DNA of 64,000 nucleotides from Lamellibrachia satsuma (GCA_033239005.1 BSQZ01000013.1:8917282-8981281); one strand, 5' to 3'. Counted from the first letter of the stretch, positions 33,770 through 53,200 are shown. The notes: generated from the letters alone by a model not told the origin. Numbers and translations are program-made.

Positions 33770-33880
33770 GCGGCGGCGGCTGCGGCGGCGGCGGTGGCTG
33801 GTAGTAAAGTAGATAAAGCAATCGGCCCCAACGAGATGCCTAACTGGATCCTACACGACTACGCTACCATCCCCCCCCCT
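33770..33880 (+). pseudogene. Short LINE reverse transcriptase fragment beside a GGC run
   Basis: After a (GGC)n run (33770-33800) one plus frame reads KVDKAIGPNEMPNWILHDYA, which matches the K-x-x-K-A-x-G-P-D-x-I-P-N-W-x-L opening of LINE reverse transcriptase domains. Only about 30 codons remain. Confidence 0.5.
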
Positions 33881-33997
33881 CTGTCGGATATGGGGCCGGG
33901 TCACTCTTTATTTTTCTGTTGGTGGCAATGTTAGCGTTTTCAATGCTATACGCGAAGTTAATTTTTGAATTTTCTTGAAATCAGATATCATAATCAT

Positions 33998-34241
<244 letters not shown>

Positions 34242-34899
34242 ATCTCTTTTCATTAAGCTGCTGGAGGAAAATTCGTATGTCATTTTGGATGTCTCACCAC
34301 AGTTAGGCTTTCGGAAATAGAATGTAATGCCTAAAAATCCGCAATTCGGTAATGTTATTTGCTAAGAAGCAACTGTTTACAGTCAGCAAGGTTGGAATGT
34401 TCGAAATGTTGCACCTTTGGCAGTGAGATGTACAAAGCGGATTCGAAGACACGCAGGCATTTTGACGGTCACTTTCCAAAAGCACCGGTAGGTGTTAATA
34501 TTTCACAAACACTGCACATGTTGAGGTTAGGCGCGTGTGTGGCTTGACTAAAAGAGCTGGAGGTATGTGATTTTGACGAAACTTGTTCGGAAAATCAACG
34601 ACATGGCGGCGGTTGCTGTGTGTTGTTTTCAGATTTGTTATTTTCCAGTTTTCCTATAATTAGGCAAAACGTTAGTATGGCCGCCAGTGGAACATTTCAC
34701 TGTGGTCTGGTCTCTATGCCTAAAGGTCGACCGCCAACGCCTCACCCATAAAGACTTACGCTCAATATATGCCAACCAGGTTTTTTGGAGTGCCTGGAGA
34801 AATGCATCTGTGCTGGATAACGGACGTTGCAGCAACCAGGTTGATCTACAAAAATTTGGGTCCGTCGAGGGAACCTCCACAGACACGCGAAATCGCTTG

Positions 34900-35870
34900 G
34901 CGTCCTAGTTAGAAAACGTCTTGTCGATTTTGACAAGGCGTTTGATCAGGTTGACAATTACGTTCTAATGATGAAATTTTAATATTCAAATTGCCGACGT
35001 TCTGCAAACAAAAACTGCGTGGTAAGATCGGCAACGTGAACTCGGAACCACAGTCAAGGCAAGATTTTTTGGCAAAGCAAAATGTTCAACCGGATCGGCT
35101 GGGTACATCATGTAAAATTAATAATCTACAAATAGCTTTCGAACTCGTCAAATACGACGACTCTGCAACGTAGCAGGCATGTTCCTCCTCCTTACACTGT
35201 CAACGTGTATGTCGGTATATTCATCAAATGTCACGTGTTTCGATTACAATAGTGTAATCATATGTGACGTAGTGTTAAATCTGCGTACTCGTTAAAATGT
35301 AGCAGACGACAGTGTGTTCGGTGGACCGAGACGTCTGAACCTAACTATGGCCTACTAAATATAGTACGCCTTTATCTCGTGTTGTATTTGCCGCGTTGGA
35401 GTTACTGGTAGGCATATTAATGTATGGCAATGCAACCACATTACGAGAAAGCTTCAAACAAGGACTGGCCCATTACGAATTCTACCTTTTAGCGCCATTG
35501 ACCAAACGTTCCATTAAACTTAATTACCGTAATAACATCGCAACGCCTTTATCTTATCATTATCCTCAACCGAGCTGGCACCGATTTCCATCAACTGGTC
35601 AAAATCTGCGTCAACATCATTCGATAGTGGAGTATACCTGCCAGACGTGGCACATGAGCCTGGCGAAACAGCGAATTAAACAGCTGGAAAAACGGGAGTA
35701 CATATCATGTTCCCAGATGTGCCTTACGTCGAAGCCATCAGCGTAGTCAACATATGAACGCTGGCATACCGGAGAGAGACTGCTTGCAAAGTTGTTGTGT
35801 AAGCATGGAACACCCTAGGCACGTGCAACATCATCATAATATTTATGTCTCCACTTCGGGAAAGGCTATA
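34900..35870 (+). pseudogene. Decayed LINE reverse transcriptase with inserted repeat
   Basis: LVDFDKAFDQVDNYVLMMK near 34917-34977 is the F-x-KAFD-x-x-D reverse transcriptase motif. After stops and a dispersed repeat (35222-35420), SIVEYTCQTWHMSLAKQ near 35610-35700 matches the EYxxxxWhxxL region downstream of the polymerase domain. The frame is broken several times. Confidence 0.5.
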
Positions 35871-36000
35871 GGCAATCCGTAGTGACACGAAGTGCCCTGT
35901 GCCTCGATGTAGTAATGCCAGATTTAAGGCTATTTTTACACCTTATGTAACATACCACTTGGACGCAATTAATTGTTCGTCTAAACGCCCTCGCAAGACC

Positions 36001-36230
36001 TATTAGCTAGGCCAATTTGTGGCTGTAATTGTGTCGAACAAATTAGTGGCCGTCGCAACCTAGTGCAGATGTACCGAGCACCTGTCATGCTCCTCAATCA
36101 GTTGGTGATTGGCGCCAATCAGTAGATCGCCCTTGCAGTGTCTAGACAGGTCATAAGCGCACGCATAACGTAGCTGCGCTTTAGCATGCCACATGGTGTC
36201 GCCCGAGTCGCTCATGTAAACTGGCCTTTC
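36001..36230. repeat. MITE-like repeat related to 53857-54208
   Basis: Shared blocks with 53960-54210: caatttgtggct, gcagtgtctagaca-gt, gcgcacgcata/aacgcatacata, agctgcgc-tt and cgctcatgtaaactggcct/cgctcgtgtaaatcggcct. The left inverted end is not preserved here. Confidence 0.5.
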
Positions 36231-36544
36231 AAGGTCCGTCCGACCTCCAACTATGGATAGGCTGAAGGTTGCCATACAAACGAGATTGCCCCGAGCTACG
36301 GGTCAACCACCAAGTATTGATGGATGCAGGTGTGGTGTAACACGTACTAGCACGGTTCAAACCATATATGAGTGACATAGCTATTTTCGGCCTTATCCAC
36401 TACCCTACGGCACAAGCCCAGCCTCTTGCTGTGGGTCTGGCATTAGCTGTTCTCCGTGTAGGCATCACTGAGTCTGACTCAGTTGGGTCACCGTTCATTC
36501 GGCATTGTGGCCGCGAACCTCCGCGTTGTAACGTGTGTTTCAAC

Positions 36545-36813
36545 CAGTAATGTAATAATCGACCGGTAATGTAATAAATCGACCGGTAATGTAATAATCG
36601 ATCCGTAGTGTAATAAATCGACCGGTAATGTAATAACTCGACCGGTAATGTAATAAATCGACAGGTAATGTAATAATCGATCCGTAGTGTAATAAATCGA
36701 CCGGTAATGTAATAACTCGACTGGTAATCTAATAAATCGACAGGTAATGTAATAATCGATAGGTAATGCAATTACTCGATCGGTAATGTAATAAAATTCA
36801 TCTTCATCTTCAT

Positions 36814-36845
<32 letters not shown>

Positions 36846-36850
36846 TCATT
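36545..36850. repeat. 20-bp minisatellite and (CAT)n
   Basis: About 12 units of taatgtaataaatcgaccgg, ending near 36793, then CAT/CAC triplets to 36850. Confidence 0.9.
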
Positions 36851-37129
36851 ATCCATTGTATTAATGTATTAACATGTATGAGTGACACTTGTATTGCGAT
36901 CCCCGAGTTCTTTGCTGTAACAACGTGCCCCATATGATATAACAACTTGCCCCACTTACGGGGATAGTTGTAACAGTCGACCGCGCCTGGGAAACACAGA
37001 ACTAAACGCAGTGTGGATGTTAAATGTTATTCGTAAACACCTTGCACGTCCAGACTCGTTGATTTTTCGTCAGCATTTAACAAAATCCAGCCGCATTTGA
37101 TGGTTAGAAAATGTATTGATCTGGAGTTG

Positions 37130-37915
37130 GTAAAAAAATGTGTCAAGCGTGTCCATAGTTTCATCGCCAACCTCCCACAATATGTAAAAGTCACTGGTCA
37201 CTGCTCGCCTTGTGTCTCCATCTCCACCGGAGCCACTCAGGGTGTGTGCTCTCACATTTTTTTGTATGCCACGTACACCAATTCTAGTAAAAATATTTGT
37301 TCAAATCGCCATTGTTTTAAATACACAGATGCATCATTTTATCGGTCTTATCGCAAGCGACGAAAACGAGTACAGAAAAAACGAAGATTAATTTGTATCA
37401 TGGTGCAAGGCCAGCTGCCTCGGGTTGAATGTTGTCAAGATGGTAATAGATTTTTGATCAGGTGTACATCATCCCAATTCTGTCAACATCAAAGGGCAAA
37501 TCATATATGATCATATATCATATATGATAATACAATGAATCTGTACAAGAAAAACCAGCAAAGATCGTACTTCTTGAGAAAACTCAATTCAATGTATGTA
37601 GACAAAAACATCTTGTCTTTGTTTCATGATTCATTTGTAAAAAGTGTTATGACTTTCGGGATTATTTGCTAGTGGGGAAACCTTTCAGTCAAAAACAGAG
37701 AAAAACTCAATGAGTTTTGTATCAAATTTTGTAACATCGCTGGATGCTGTATACCTGAAACCACTTTACAGCAACTTTATAAATCAAGAACACCGCAAAT
37801 GGCAAAGAAAATCTGATCTGACCCCACCCACTTCTCACATGACCAGTATGCCCTTCTCCCCTCCGGAGGAGGCACAGAATGCCCACTGTAAGAACTCAGC
37901 GTGCCCTTGAGTCTT
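37130..37915 (+). pseudogene. L2/CR1-like LINE reverse transcriptase remnant, C-terminal half
   Basis: Across several frames: PQYVKVTGHCSPCVSISTGA near 37180-37240 (the strand before the polymerase active site), a lost active-site region, IVLLEKTQFNVCRQK/LRKLNSMYVDKN near 37565-37615, and a C-terminal region near 37840-37905 reading SPLRRRHRMPTVRTQRALES. The last corresponds to the LLPSGRRYR-type ending of L2-like elements. Multiple frameshifts. Its last coding piece is the apparent source sequence of the minisatellite at 41162-42425. Confidence 0.6.
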
Positions 37916-38317
37916 TAATTCCATCCTCCATTAAGTTTCTAAATCAGTCCTAGAAACCTCATTGATCAAATTTATCGCAGTCTTTTAATATTTGCCACAT
38001 TGTATTAACATATTTATTTCATTCCTACTTGACCTCACAACGTACTGATGGTGTGACGTTCATGATTCTATTATATATAACACTTGGTATCACTCAATAT
38101 ATACTTTGTCTACATACTTGATTTTATTACTGTACAAACTTCATACGTAGAATGTGATTTAAATATGTTTGTATTCTCCATCCTTAGTGTAAGATGTATT
38201 TCCATTTTTTGGAGAATAAAGTTATAATTATAATTATTATTACTACTGGGTGGGTGTGCACACGGAGAGTCCAAGTGCCTTACACCACACATCAATATCT
38301 CATAGTGCGAATACCCG
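37916..38317. other. LINE 3' flank or intergenic, no gene seen
   Basis: AT-rich, with aataaa at about 38215 followed by degenerate (ATT)n; could be the 3' tail of the element ending at 37915. Confidence 0.35.
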
Positions 38318-38640
38318 GGCGACGGTGTCTACCAAGGCAACATCCTTGTAGTGTCTTCTCTGACGACGGTGTCTACCAAGGCAACATCCTTGTATTGTCT
38401 TCTCGGACGACGGGGTCGTGGTATGTAACACAGCTACATAATTGTGATGTCTATCTGAAAGACGGCCTTGCGGTGTCTAACATGACTAGATAATCGTGGT
38501 GTATACGTGGCGTATACATGGTGTATACGTGGTGTATACGTGAAAGGCGGCCTTGTTGTGTCTAATAGGAATATATCATCGTGGTGTATACGTGAACGAA
38601 AGCCTTGTGATGTTACACATCATCGTGGTGTATATCCGAG
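38318..38640 (+). repeat. Short tandem repeats
   Basis: A 43-bp unit with gacggtgtctaccaaggcaa occurs twice (38321 and 38364), then variants of gtggtgtatacgtg recur to about 38640. Confidence 0.7.
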
Positions 38641-40605
38641 AAAAAAAAACAGGCTACATTAAACGTGTCTACCTGATAGACGGCTACACAATCGTCGTGT
38701 GAACTCGGGTGCAGTGATATCTACCACAGCGGCATGCGCATTGTTGGTCACGGTTCATGTATTTCAATAGTGAACGTGGACAGAGCAGCTAGTAATATCT
38801 CATCAAATCGTCACTATCTCGATATAATTATAATGTCCCACTGGTCGGCTTACCGGTGCACAGGGGTCGTCATGGACATGAATGAACCTCACAAGAGGGG
38901 TTGGTCACGCTCAACTGACCACCCAGTAGAAAGTACTGTTGGTTTCACTCGTTGGTCATCTTATTAATTAAGGCTCTGTACTGTAGTTCCTAACGCTGAT
39001 TGACCGGGGGTCACTGCTGGACACATATAACGGCCTCGGCTCCACTAACCACTCCGTCTATTGTAGTGGTCAAGAGTAATTTACGACCAGCAACTGTTGA
39101 CCACAATGCAGTCGATGTGCCACGTCAAAGCGATTCGACAATTCGTGGACTCTTCAAAGTAGACCTGTTGATTAATTACTCCAACGTGTCAACGGTTCGC
39201 CTGGTATCTGTACACACTTCAGTGAGTAGAATGGTGGCGAAACACGAGACAACTACCAAGAGATTCCGCCAGCAAAGGCGCCTATAATTGGGATTGAATG
39301 TGACTTCGAGTGGAGCATGGGATACGTGCAGGTTTCTAACTTTGTTATCTTTGTAGCGCATTTAATCCTATTTCATTCACAACTCATATGAACTAACCTG
39401 TTTGTGATAAACGCATACAGTTTGTGTAGGGAAATGCACCTAGATACAGTTTTGTTAATATTGCGTGCCGCCATTTTCTAGGTGACAACTAGTTCTTTTA
39501 ATTATAACAATTATATTTGTACGATTTTGAACGCATTACTAATGCAATATATAATATTATTTTAAAACATTTGATCGGAAATAGAACTCTTCGTGCCGAG
39601 CATGTTCTTCTCTCCGAAACTGGTTATTTTGGTTTGTGTTTTTGTCGGTTCGATAAAACTCTCCACGGTTTGCATCCATCCTGTACAAAATATCACACGT
39701 GACCATGTACGTGACGAAAGGACTATCTTCCTTGATTATAAGCGTGACATAGCCCAAAGCCTAACCTAGATGAAGAGCCGGATTCCAAAACCCGCTCAGT
39801 CCATTTCTACATACAATTATATAATGGTTTATCCCTGTAGTTCAGCTGTACCGTGTTAACTTGATAAGTTTTCAGTCCACGTGTGTAGAGTGATTTTTTT
39901 TCAAAAATGAGCCCAGTCCACCGAAGGCAGTTTTGTAAAACGCACTCAGTCCTTGGTATGCGCAGCGCCGAGTGTGCAGAGGAGCCAGTAAATATGGCTG
40001 AAACGACGAATGAAGAAGGCGCTGCCTTGACAGAAGATTACCATTCACACGTTGCTGAAAATAAAGGATCAAGAAAGCAAAATCCAGATAACTGGTAGAA
40101 AACTAGAGATAAGAGTACCACCATACACCCTACACTCCCATCCCACCAACACCACCCATCAACCCATCATCACCACCACCATCCCACCCATCTCTTCAAC
40201 CCAACCCAACCCCCTCCTATCACACCAACCTCGACCTCAACTCACACTAACCTAAATTTTTGGTAAATGGATTTGTTTTCATCAGGTATATAATAGAGTG
40301 TATTTACATGCATATAATTACGCATATCAAGTTATAACATAAAACACAAATTTAAGTAGTGCTACATTTCTTTCGTTGTTTACTCAAAATAGTACAAATG
40401 GACTTGGTGCGTTTTCTAGTACGGCTCTTCAAATACTATCGGTCTTCAATGTGTACGTTTGTTTATGAAACGGCTGGTATTATCGCTGTTTCGCCGTAAC
40501 GTCTTTCATTGAACACTGGTGCCATGTGTTCTGTTTGTGTTCACTGGTGGCCTGTGTTCTGCTTGTGTTCACTGATGGCTGATATGGGGCTGGCGACAAA
40601 ATAGG
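38641..40605. other. Intergenic, no gene seen
   Basis: Several short open frames (such as 38734-38967, 39000-39287 and 39907-40098) show no family resemblance, no splice context and no repeats. A CA/CCA-rich stretch lies at 40120-40255. Confidence 0.4.
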
Positions 40606-40613
40606 TGTTCTTT

Positions 40614-40770
40614 CAGTGGCGTATTTAGAAGGGGTATTGGGTATGGCTCATGGTTTTGGCTAATTTGTTTGTTTCGTATGTAATCTGCTACATGACTTAA
40701 TAATAAAATAATAGGTGACCGCGATTGGTCCCCTTTGGCCACCCTCTGCGAGATCCCAGATACGCCACTG
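40614..40770. mobile_element. 157-bp hAT-type MITE with perfect 8-bp target duplication
   Basis: Ends CAGTGGCGTATTTAG... and ...CCAGATACGCCACTG are inverted repeats; identical TGTTCTTT octamers flank the element at 40606-40613 and 40771-40778. Terminal CAG/CTG and an 8-bp duplication are hAT hallmarks. Too short to encode anything. Confidence 0.93.
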
Positions 40771-40879
40771 TGTTCTTTCTTTTGTCCAGTGTTCCCGCTG
40801 TCTCCTCGATGTAATACAGCTCACACTATGGATCTGGATCTGGATAATTACTCAGCAAAGTCCTTCTAGGGTATTGCGC

Positions 40880-41141
40880 TGAGGGTTTATTTAATAGTGT
40901 CCTTCTCTAGAGTTAGTGAGTCCATCACAGGTTTTTCCCATTTCCCTGAGTGGGATATTTTACTTCCGCTCTCATAGACACCAGAGAAAGAAGGGACCAA
41001 CGGCTTTAGTGTCTCTTCCGAAAGACACAGGCAATGTGGGGTGAACGAAATTGCCCAAGTTTCGAAAGGGTGGAGCTGGAATTGAACCACCGTCCGCTCG
41101 ATCGACAGGCGGGTACTCTGACCATTAGACCACCGCTCCCC
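40880..41141 (-). mobile_element. tRNA-derived SINE
   Basis: On the minus strand a tRNA-like head starts at 41141 (GGGGAGCGGTGGTCTAATGG), with an A box TGGTCTAATGG (41132-41122) and a B box GGTTCAATTCC (41088-41078): the internal RNA polymerase III promoter of tRNA SINEs. The non-tRNA body includes GACACTAAAGCCGTTGGTCC. Its head lies 20 bp from the minisatellite at 41162. The 3' end is uncertain. Not a tRNA gene: it sits in a longer repeat-like body and the stems pair poorly. Confidence 0.75.
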
Positions 41142-41161
41142 AATGCGAACATTACATTGCA

Positions 41162-42425
41162 TAGCCAGCAATAAGTGAGTTCTTACAGTGGGCATTCTGT
41201 ACCTCCTTCCGGAGGGGAGAAGGACATACTGAGTTCTTACAGTGGGCATTCTGTACCTCCTTCCAGAGGGGAGAAGGACATACTGAGTTCTTACAGTGGG
41301 CATTCTGTACCTCCTTCCAGAGGGGAGAAGGGCATACTGAGTTCTTTCAGTGGGCATTCTGTACCTCCTTCCAGAGGGGGAGAAGGGCATACTGAGTTCT
41401 TTCAGTGGGCATTCTGTACCTCCTTCCGGAGGGGAGAAGGACATACTGAGTTCTTTCAGTGGGCATTCTGTACCTCCTTCCAGAGGGGAGAAGGGCATAC
41501 TGAGTTCTTACAGTGGGCATTCTATACCTCCATCCGGAAGGGAGAAGGACATACTGAGTTCTTACAGTGGGCATTCTGTACCTCCTTCTTGAGGGGAGAA
41601 GGGCATACTGAGTTCTTTCAGTGGGCATTCTGTACCTCCTTCTTGAGGGGAGAAGGACATACTGAGTTCTTACAGTGGGCATTCTGTACCTCCTTCTTGA
41701 GGGGAGAAGGGCATACTGAGTTCTTACAGTGGGCATTCTGTACCTCCTTCTTGAGGGGAGAAGGGCATACTGAGTTCTTACAGTGGGCATTCTATACCTC
41801 CATCCGGAAGGGAGAAGGACATACTGAGTTCTTACAGTGGGCATTCTGTACCTCCTTCTTGAGGGGAGAAGGGCATACTGAGTTCTTTCAGTGGGCATTC
41901 TGTACCTCCTTCTTGAGGGGAGAAGGACATACTGAGTTCTTACAGTGGGCATTCTGTACCTCCTTCTTGAGGGGAGAAGGACATACTGAGTTCTTACAGT
42001 GGGCATTCTATACCTCCTTCTTGAGGGGAGAAGGGCATACTGAGTTCTTACAGTGGGCATTCTGTACCTCCTTCTTGAGGGGAGAAGGGCATACTGAGTT
42101 CTTACAGTGGGCATTCTGTACCTCCTTCTTGAGGGGAGAAGGGCATACTGAGTTCTTACAGTGGGCATTCTATACCTCCATCCGGAAGGGAGAAGGACAT
42201 ACTGAGTTCTTACAGTGGGCATTCTGTACCTCCTTCTTGAGGGGAGAAGGGCATACTGAGTTCTTTCAGTGGGCATTCTGTACCTCCTTCTTGAGGGGAG
42301 AAGGACATACTGAGTTCTTACAGTGGGCATTCTGTACCTCCTTCTTGAGGGGAGAAGGACATACTGAGTTCTTACAGTGGGCATTCTATACCTCCTTCGG
42401 GAGGGGAGAAGGACGTACTAGGTTC
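41162..42425 (-). repeat. 54-bp minisatellite made from the C-terminal coding end of a LINE
   Basis: About 23 units of 54 bp, uniform in length apart from single-base slips. On the minus strand each unit reads YRMPTVRTQYVLLPSRRR or a close variant with LLPSGRR. This is the same peptide and DNA as the end of the LINE remnant at 37850-37905 (cttctcccctccggaggagg, then cagaatgcccactgtaagaa). 54 bp is 18 codons, so long open frames on both strands follow automatically; they are not a gene. Confidence 0.92.
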
Positions 42426-42429
42426 TAAT

Positions 42430-43320
42430 GTAATAATCCAGGAATCCGGAATGTCCATCCAATTTAAAAACTATTGAAACTATTGAAACATCAACGTAAA
42501 GTTGTAATCAATTCAGAACAACAAGAGGTAAAATCCCACCACTGGGGTGATTTGCTTAAAGAAACAGTATTGGCGATATGTCTAGACGCTGTGTTCGGTT
42601 AATTTCGATTTATCCAACCCGCGTCACGGGGCTTGATATTCTGCCAAATTCCGGCAAGTATTTTTATATACCAACATGTACCGCTGTGTTTCCCAGAACA
42701 TAATAGAGTAGATGTGGATATTCCGGTGTAAGGATTGACACGTCGGGATCCTTACGACGGGGCCTGGATATTTAGAAAAAAGGATCATCCATGAATTACG
42801 TAACGTTGTTTTTGGACATTTTAACAGCCACCCCCGTAACGTCGGTGTTTCATTGGCATTAACTTTATTTGCATACATTGGCTCTCACGAATCTATTAAT
42901 ATAACTCAATACAATTTATAGTGCATCATTCCTCTTCAGATTATTTCCCACGGGGTTCTGATTTAACGTATGCACTTTACATGTGTTCCCGACTGAATGG
43001 GACGTGCACACGGTACTTTACCGGTATTTCAATACTCCCCAAGTATGTCGTCAAGCACCCGAGGCCCCGCGGGTGTTTGACAGCAACTTTGATTGGTCGC
43101 ACAGGGAGGGCCCGTTCATCCATTGTTGCAGACGGCTCACGAATGCTTGGCTTGCAAACATTTTTGTGACAGTGACTTGATTGATGGTATACTCCACGGG
43201 CGTTCTGCAAACTCCATTACAATTTGTCTGCAGTTTTTTTAAGAATGTTCTGGCTTCGAGCTTTTCTGACAAACAGGGGTTGATATCTCGGGGAGGGGGT
43301 CACACAAATTAACACAATTC
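42430..43320. other. Intergenic, no gene seen
   Basis: No family resemblance in the overlapping short frames at 42624-43272. Confidence 0.4.
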
Positions 43321-43517
43321 ACTTTCCATTGCAGGATACGTTGCAATACCAGAATAGTCAACTACTGGAACAGCCTCTCTGACCATATAGTAAATGTAGA
43401 AACGATAAACTATTCAAAGACACTGATTGATAAAGCATGGAACTCAAACAAATTGTTGCATAAACAGTTACAATGGATGGACTACGACGCGGCACAGACC
43501 ACAAACGGCCGACCATA
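43321..43517 (+). pseudogene. C-terminal tail of a LINE polyprotein
   Basis: A plus frame reads RIVNYWNSLSDHIVNVETIN..., then LIDKAWNSNKLLHKQ, to a TAG at 43515-43517. The R-x-VNYWNSLP/S--VV-A-S/T-VN-FK--LD--W pattern is a common LINE C-terminus. Only this tail is left; a separate element follows the CTG run. Confidence 0.6.
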
Positions 43518-43575
43518 GTTGCTAAACACTGTACTGTACTATGCTACACTACAGTAGACTATATTATTGCTAGTG

Positions 43576-43756
<181 letters not shown>

Positions 43757-43774
43757 TACTACCACTACTACTAC

Positions 43775-45404
43775 TTTCACTCAGGGAAGGAGTACTACCC
43801 AAGCTATGGAAGTCAGCAACTGTCATTCCGTAGTCAAAGAAACATCCACCAGACACATTGGAAAATGACGTTAGACCCATATCGCTGACTCCAATTCTGG
43901 CAATGGTGTTTGAGTCACTTGTGCTGAAGTGGGTCGATATTTGTGTTAAACCTCAGATTGATGATAGGCAGTTCGGAGGTATGACATGACTTATACTACT
44001 GATGTTCTGGTTGAAATGCTCCACAAGTGGTATGAAACCACTGATATAATGGGCAATTTTGTGAGAGTTTTATTTATGGACTACAGGAAAGCGTTTGATC
44101 TAATACGTCATGATATATTAATCGATAAACTGATTAAAATGGAATTACCAGCACATCTAGTCCAATGGATGGCAGCGTTTCTCATAGACAGTGAGTAGAG
44201 AGTTAAGATCTGGGATACTGTATCAAGACCAGGCTACCCTGCGTTCCCCAGGGAACTTTGTCTGGACCAAAACACTTTTTGGTTCATATCAATGATTTAC
44301 GAACACCTTGCCTATCTACAATATGTGGATGATAGCACAGTATTTGAAGTACGGCACAATATTTGAAATATGCAACCAAAGCAGAGTATCTGTCACTCAG
44401 GATTCAGCTAGCATTATTGCGCAGTGGTCTAGCATAATGATATGCGCATTACCACGATTAAGACAGAAGAAATGGTCATATGTTTCTGTAAAGATAATTG
44501 ATATAAATGGGACTGATATTGAAAGAGTTACTCAAGCAAAAGTTCTCGGTGTAACTATATCGTCTTGGAATGCACATGTAGATTAAATATTTGCAAAGGC
44601 AAGGAAAAGGTTGTATATGGTCTATCAGTTGAAACGTGCTGGAATCAATCAAATTGGTTTGGTTAGAATTTATGTATCTGTGGTCAGACCAGTAGTTGAA
44701 TATGCTTTTACAGTATTGCACACGAACTTGCTTAAATACTTATCGGACAATATCAAGATAATCCAAAAACGGTGTCTCAAAACTATATTTCCTGGTTTTA
44801 CAAACATTGGTAAACATACCAACGCTGCACGACAGGCGCAATGCGATATGTAAAGCGTATTTCGGTAGAATGAGGCGTGGTGACCACAAACTGAATAAGC
44901 TACTACCGGACACTCGAATGGTTTCATATGCTCTAAGATCATTTAACGAGCTACCCATTCCAATGGCAAATAAATCGCTACCAAAACTCGTTAATACCAT
45001 GGTGTTTGGTACACTGTCAAGACACAAGACACAATACTTAAATGGTTTATCATGTATGTTTTAACATATAATTTTAATATCTAAAGTAATTTATTTATTT
45101 TCATTTTAATGTAATTTAATTATGTTGAATAAAATGAACTGTATTAATGTAATTATAATGATACAGTCAGTTTTAAGTGCCTCCTACTGTGTGGATTGCG
45201 TTCACGGTTCGTTTTAGTGAATGTATATAAATGTAATTTTAATTTAGTTGCATTACTGTTATTATGTACAAAATGTGTAATAATTTTTTAACGCAAATTA
45301 CTGTGTTTCATAACAGAATTATACATGCGTGGCTTCGTGTATTTTATCTTGACTGTATGTACAATCCATCTGAAATGTTTCCTAAATATAAACTGATTCT
45401 GATT
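43775..45404 (+). pseudogene. Jockey/CR1-like LINE reverse transcriptase, broken, with 3' end
   Basis: In order, over several frames: SLREGVLPKLWKSATVIP, DVRPISLTPILAMVFESLV, DVLVEMLHKWYE, VLFMDYRKAFDLIRHDIL (polymerase motif A), then YLQYVDDSTVFEV near 44315-44348 (the YVDD active site), VTQAKVLGVTISS, VRPVVEYAFTV and LPDTRMVSYALRSFNELP, ending at about 45064. An AT-rich 3' UTR runs to AAACTGATTCTGATTC at about 45389-45404, then (TAC)n, a typical microsatellite-like LINE tail. Stops (for example at about 44197) and frameshifts make it inactive, but order and content are nearly complete for the polymerase domain. Confidence 0.8.
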
Positions 45405-45470
<66 letters not shown>

Positions 45471-45770
45471 TTAATACTACTACTACTACTACTACTACTC
45501 TCCCTTTCTCTCTTTCCCTCCCTCCCTGCCTCCCTCCCTCCCTCAACCTCTCCCCCTCAGTCACTTCCTCCCTCTCTCTCCCTCCATCAATCCGTCCCTC
45601 AATCCCTCCTTCTCCCTTCCTCCCCCCTCTTTCTCTATCCCTCCCTCCTTCCGTCTGTCTGTCTCTCTCTCTCTATCTCCCTCCCTCCGTCACTCCCGTC
45701 TTCCCTCTCCCCCTCTCCTCCTCTCCCCCTCTGCCCCTCTCCCATCTCCTTCTCACCTCTCTCGCTGTCA
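45405..45770 (+). repeat. (TAC)n followed by CT-rich tract
   Basis: TAC triplets to about 45500, probably grown from the LINE tail, then 260 bp of CCCTC/TCTC polypyrimidine. Confidence 0.9.
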
Positions 45771-45789
45771 GTTGCGGTTGCGGCCATGT

Positions 45790-46170
45790 CTGCTCACTCG
45801 GTTCACATCGCAGGAGTCCTCTCTAGGTCGGTCTGTCTTGGGCGAGTGAGCACCATTGTTTGGAGTCTATTCCTTTTCCTTCAAGTTTCACATTACTACA
45901 TATTTAAATCTAAGCTTGGGGCAACCTCTGTTTCTAGTACCTTCCGACAGTCGGAAGTACAACATTTGCTGAGGAAGTCTGTTAGCTTTCATACGAGCAC
46001 ATCAGAACAAGCTGTTCCATGTTCGGGTTGTTTGCTCGTTTGAGTATTTCTTTGTTGGCTATGTGATCTCTCCAAGCTATACCTATCATATATCTAGGGT
46101 GTCCATATGTAAGGCATGCAGCTTCATAGCTTGTTTTCTATACATTTTCCATGCTTCAGCTCCATAGAAC
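45790..46170 (-). pseudogene. LINE C-terminal remnant
   Basis: On the minus strand LFYGAEAWKMYRKQAMKLHA near 46165-46105, then ANRLPQQMLYFRLSEGTRN and GCPKLRFKYVV near 45985-45895. This follows the LLYGAE-W, R-P-Q-L-Y-L-G-R and G-P-LRFKD order of a LINE polyprotein end. Stops are present. It ends about 100 bp before the first visible transporter exon. Confidence 0.6.
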
Positions 46171-46268
46171 AGTGTGTAGAGAACTATTGCTCTGTATATG
46201 TCACACTGATTACCCCATGTACTATATACCTACTGTTCCAAGTAACACGCTGACAGTATTCCTTACAG

Positions 46269-52738
<6,470 letters not shown>

Positions 52739-53200
52739 CAGCGCGGGCACAGTCCAGAGATATTCAGCGGCAGCTCGTACTGTGATACGTAACAAGACTA
52801 CCACCCAACACACTGATCTCTGGCTAAGGATGGCAGGTTTATCGAGAGTCAACGAAAAATCAGTGGGAGGACAACGGCTCTGATGAAAAGCAGCATCTCA
52901 GTGCTGCTGGGATCAATATGAACACCTGTGAACGTGAAGCCTCTAACCACTCAGTCTGAATGGAAGCTCATTTGCCAACAGAGAAGCCACCACGCAACAC
53001 TGGATCTTCCAGCACTGCAAATGTGGTAATCTCTCCAGTGCTGGTCTCGTCTCACACACTCGCCACAGACACCCTGTGGTAACCCATTTTTCTACGTAGA
53101 TCACGAAGAAAAGGCGATGATGATGACAATTATCACCTATAGATAGCTATAAATGTTGTTTTTAAGCATTCAGTGTTAGCATTTACTATATATATTATGT

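Noticed and set aside
37097..37510. 137-residue frame as a host gene
   Set aside because: Neighbouring frames carry LINE reverse transcriptase motifs; this is a part-frame of the broken element.
41069..41141. tRNA gene on the minus strand
   Set aside because: A and B boxes are present, but the acceptor and anticodon stems pair poorly and a SINE body follows without a terminator at the tRNA end.
41175..42428. 417- and 345-residue repetitive frames that look like a repeat protein
   Set aside because: The 54-bp unit is a multiple of three, so stops absent in one unit are absent in all; the peptide is a LINE C-terminus and the other strand is equally open.
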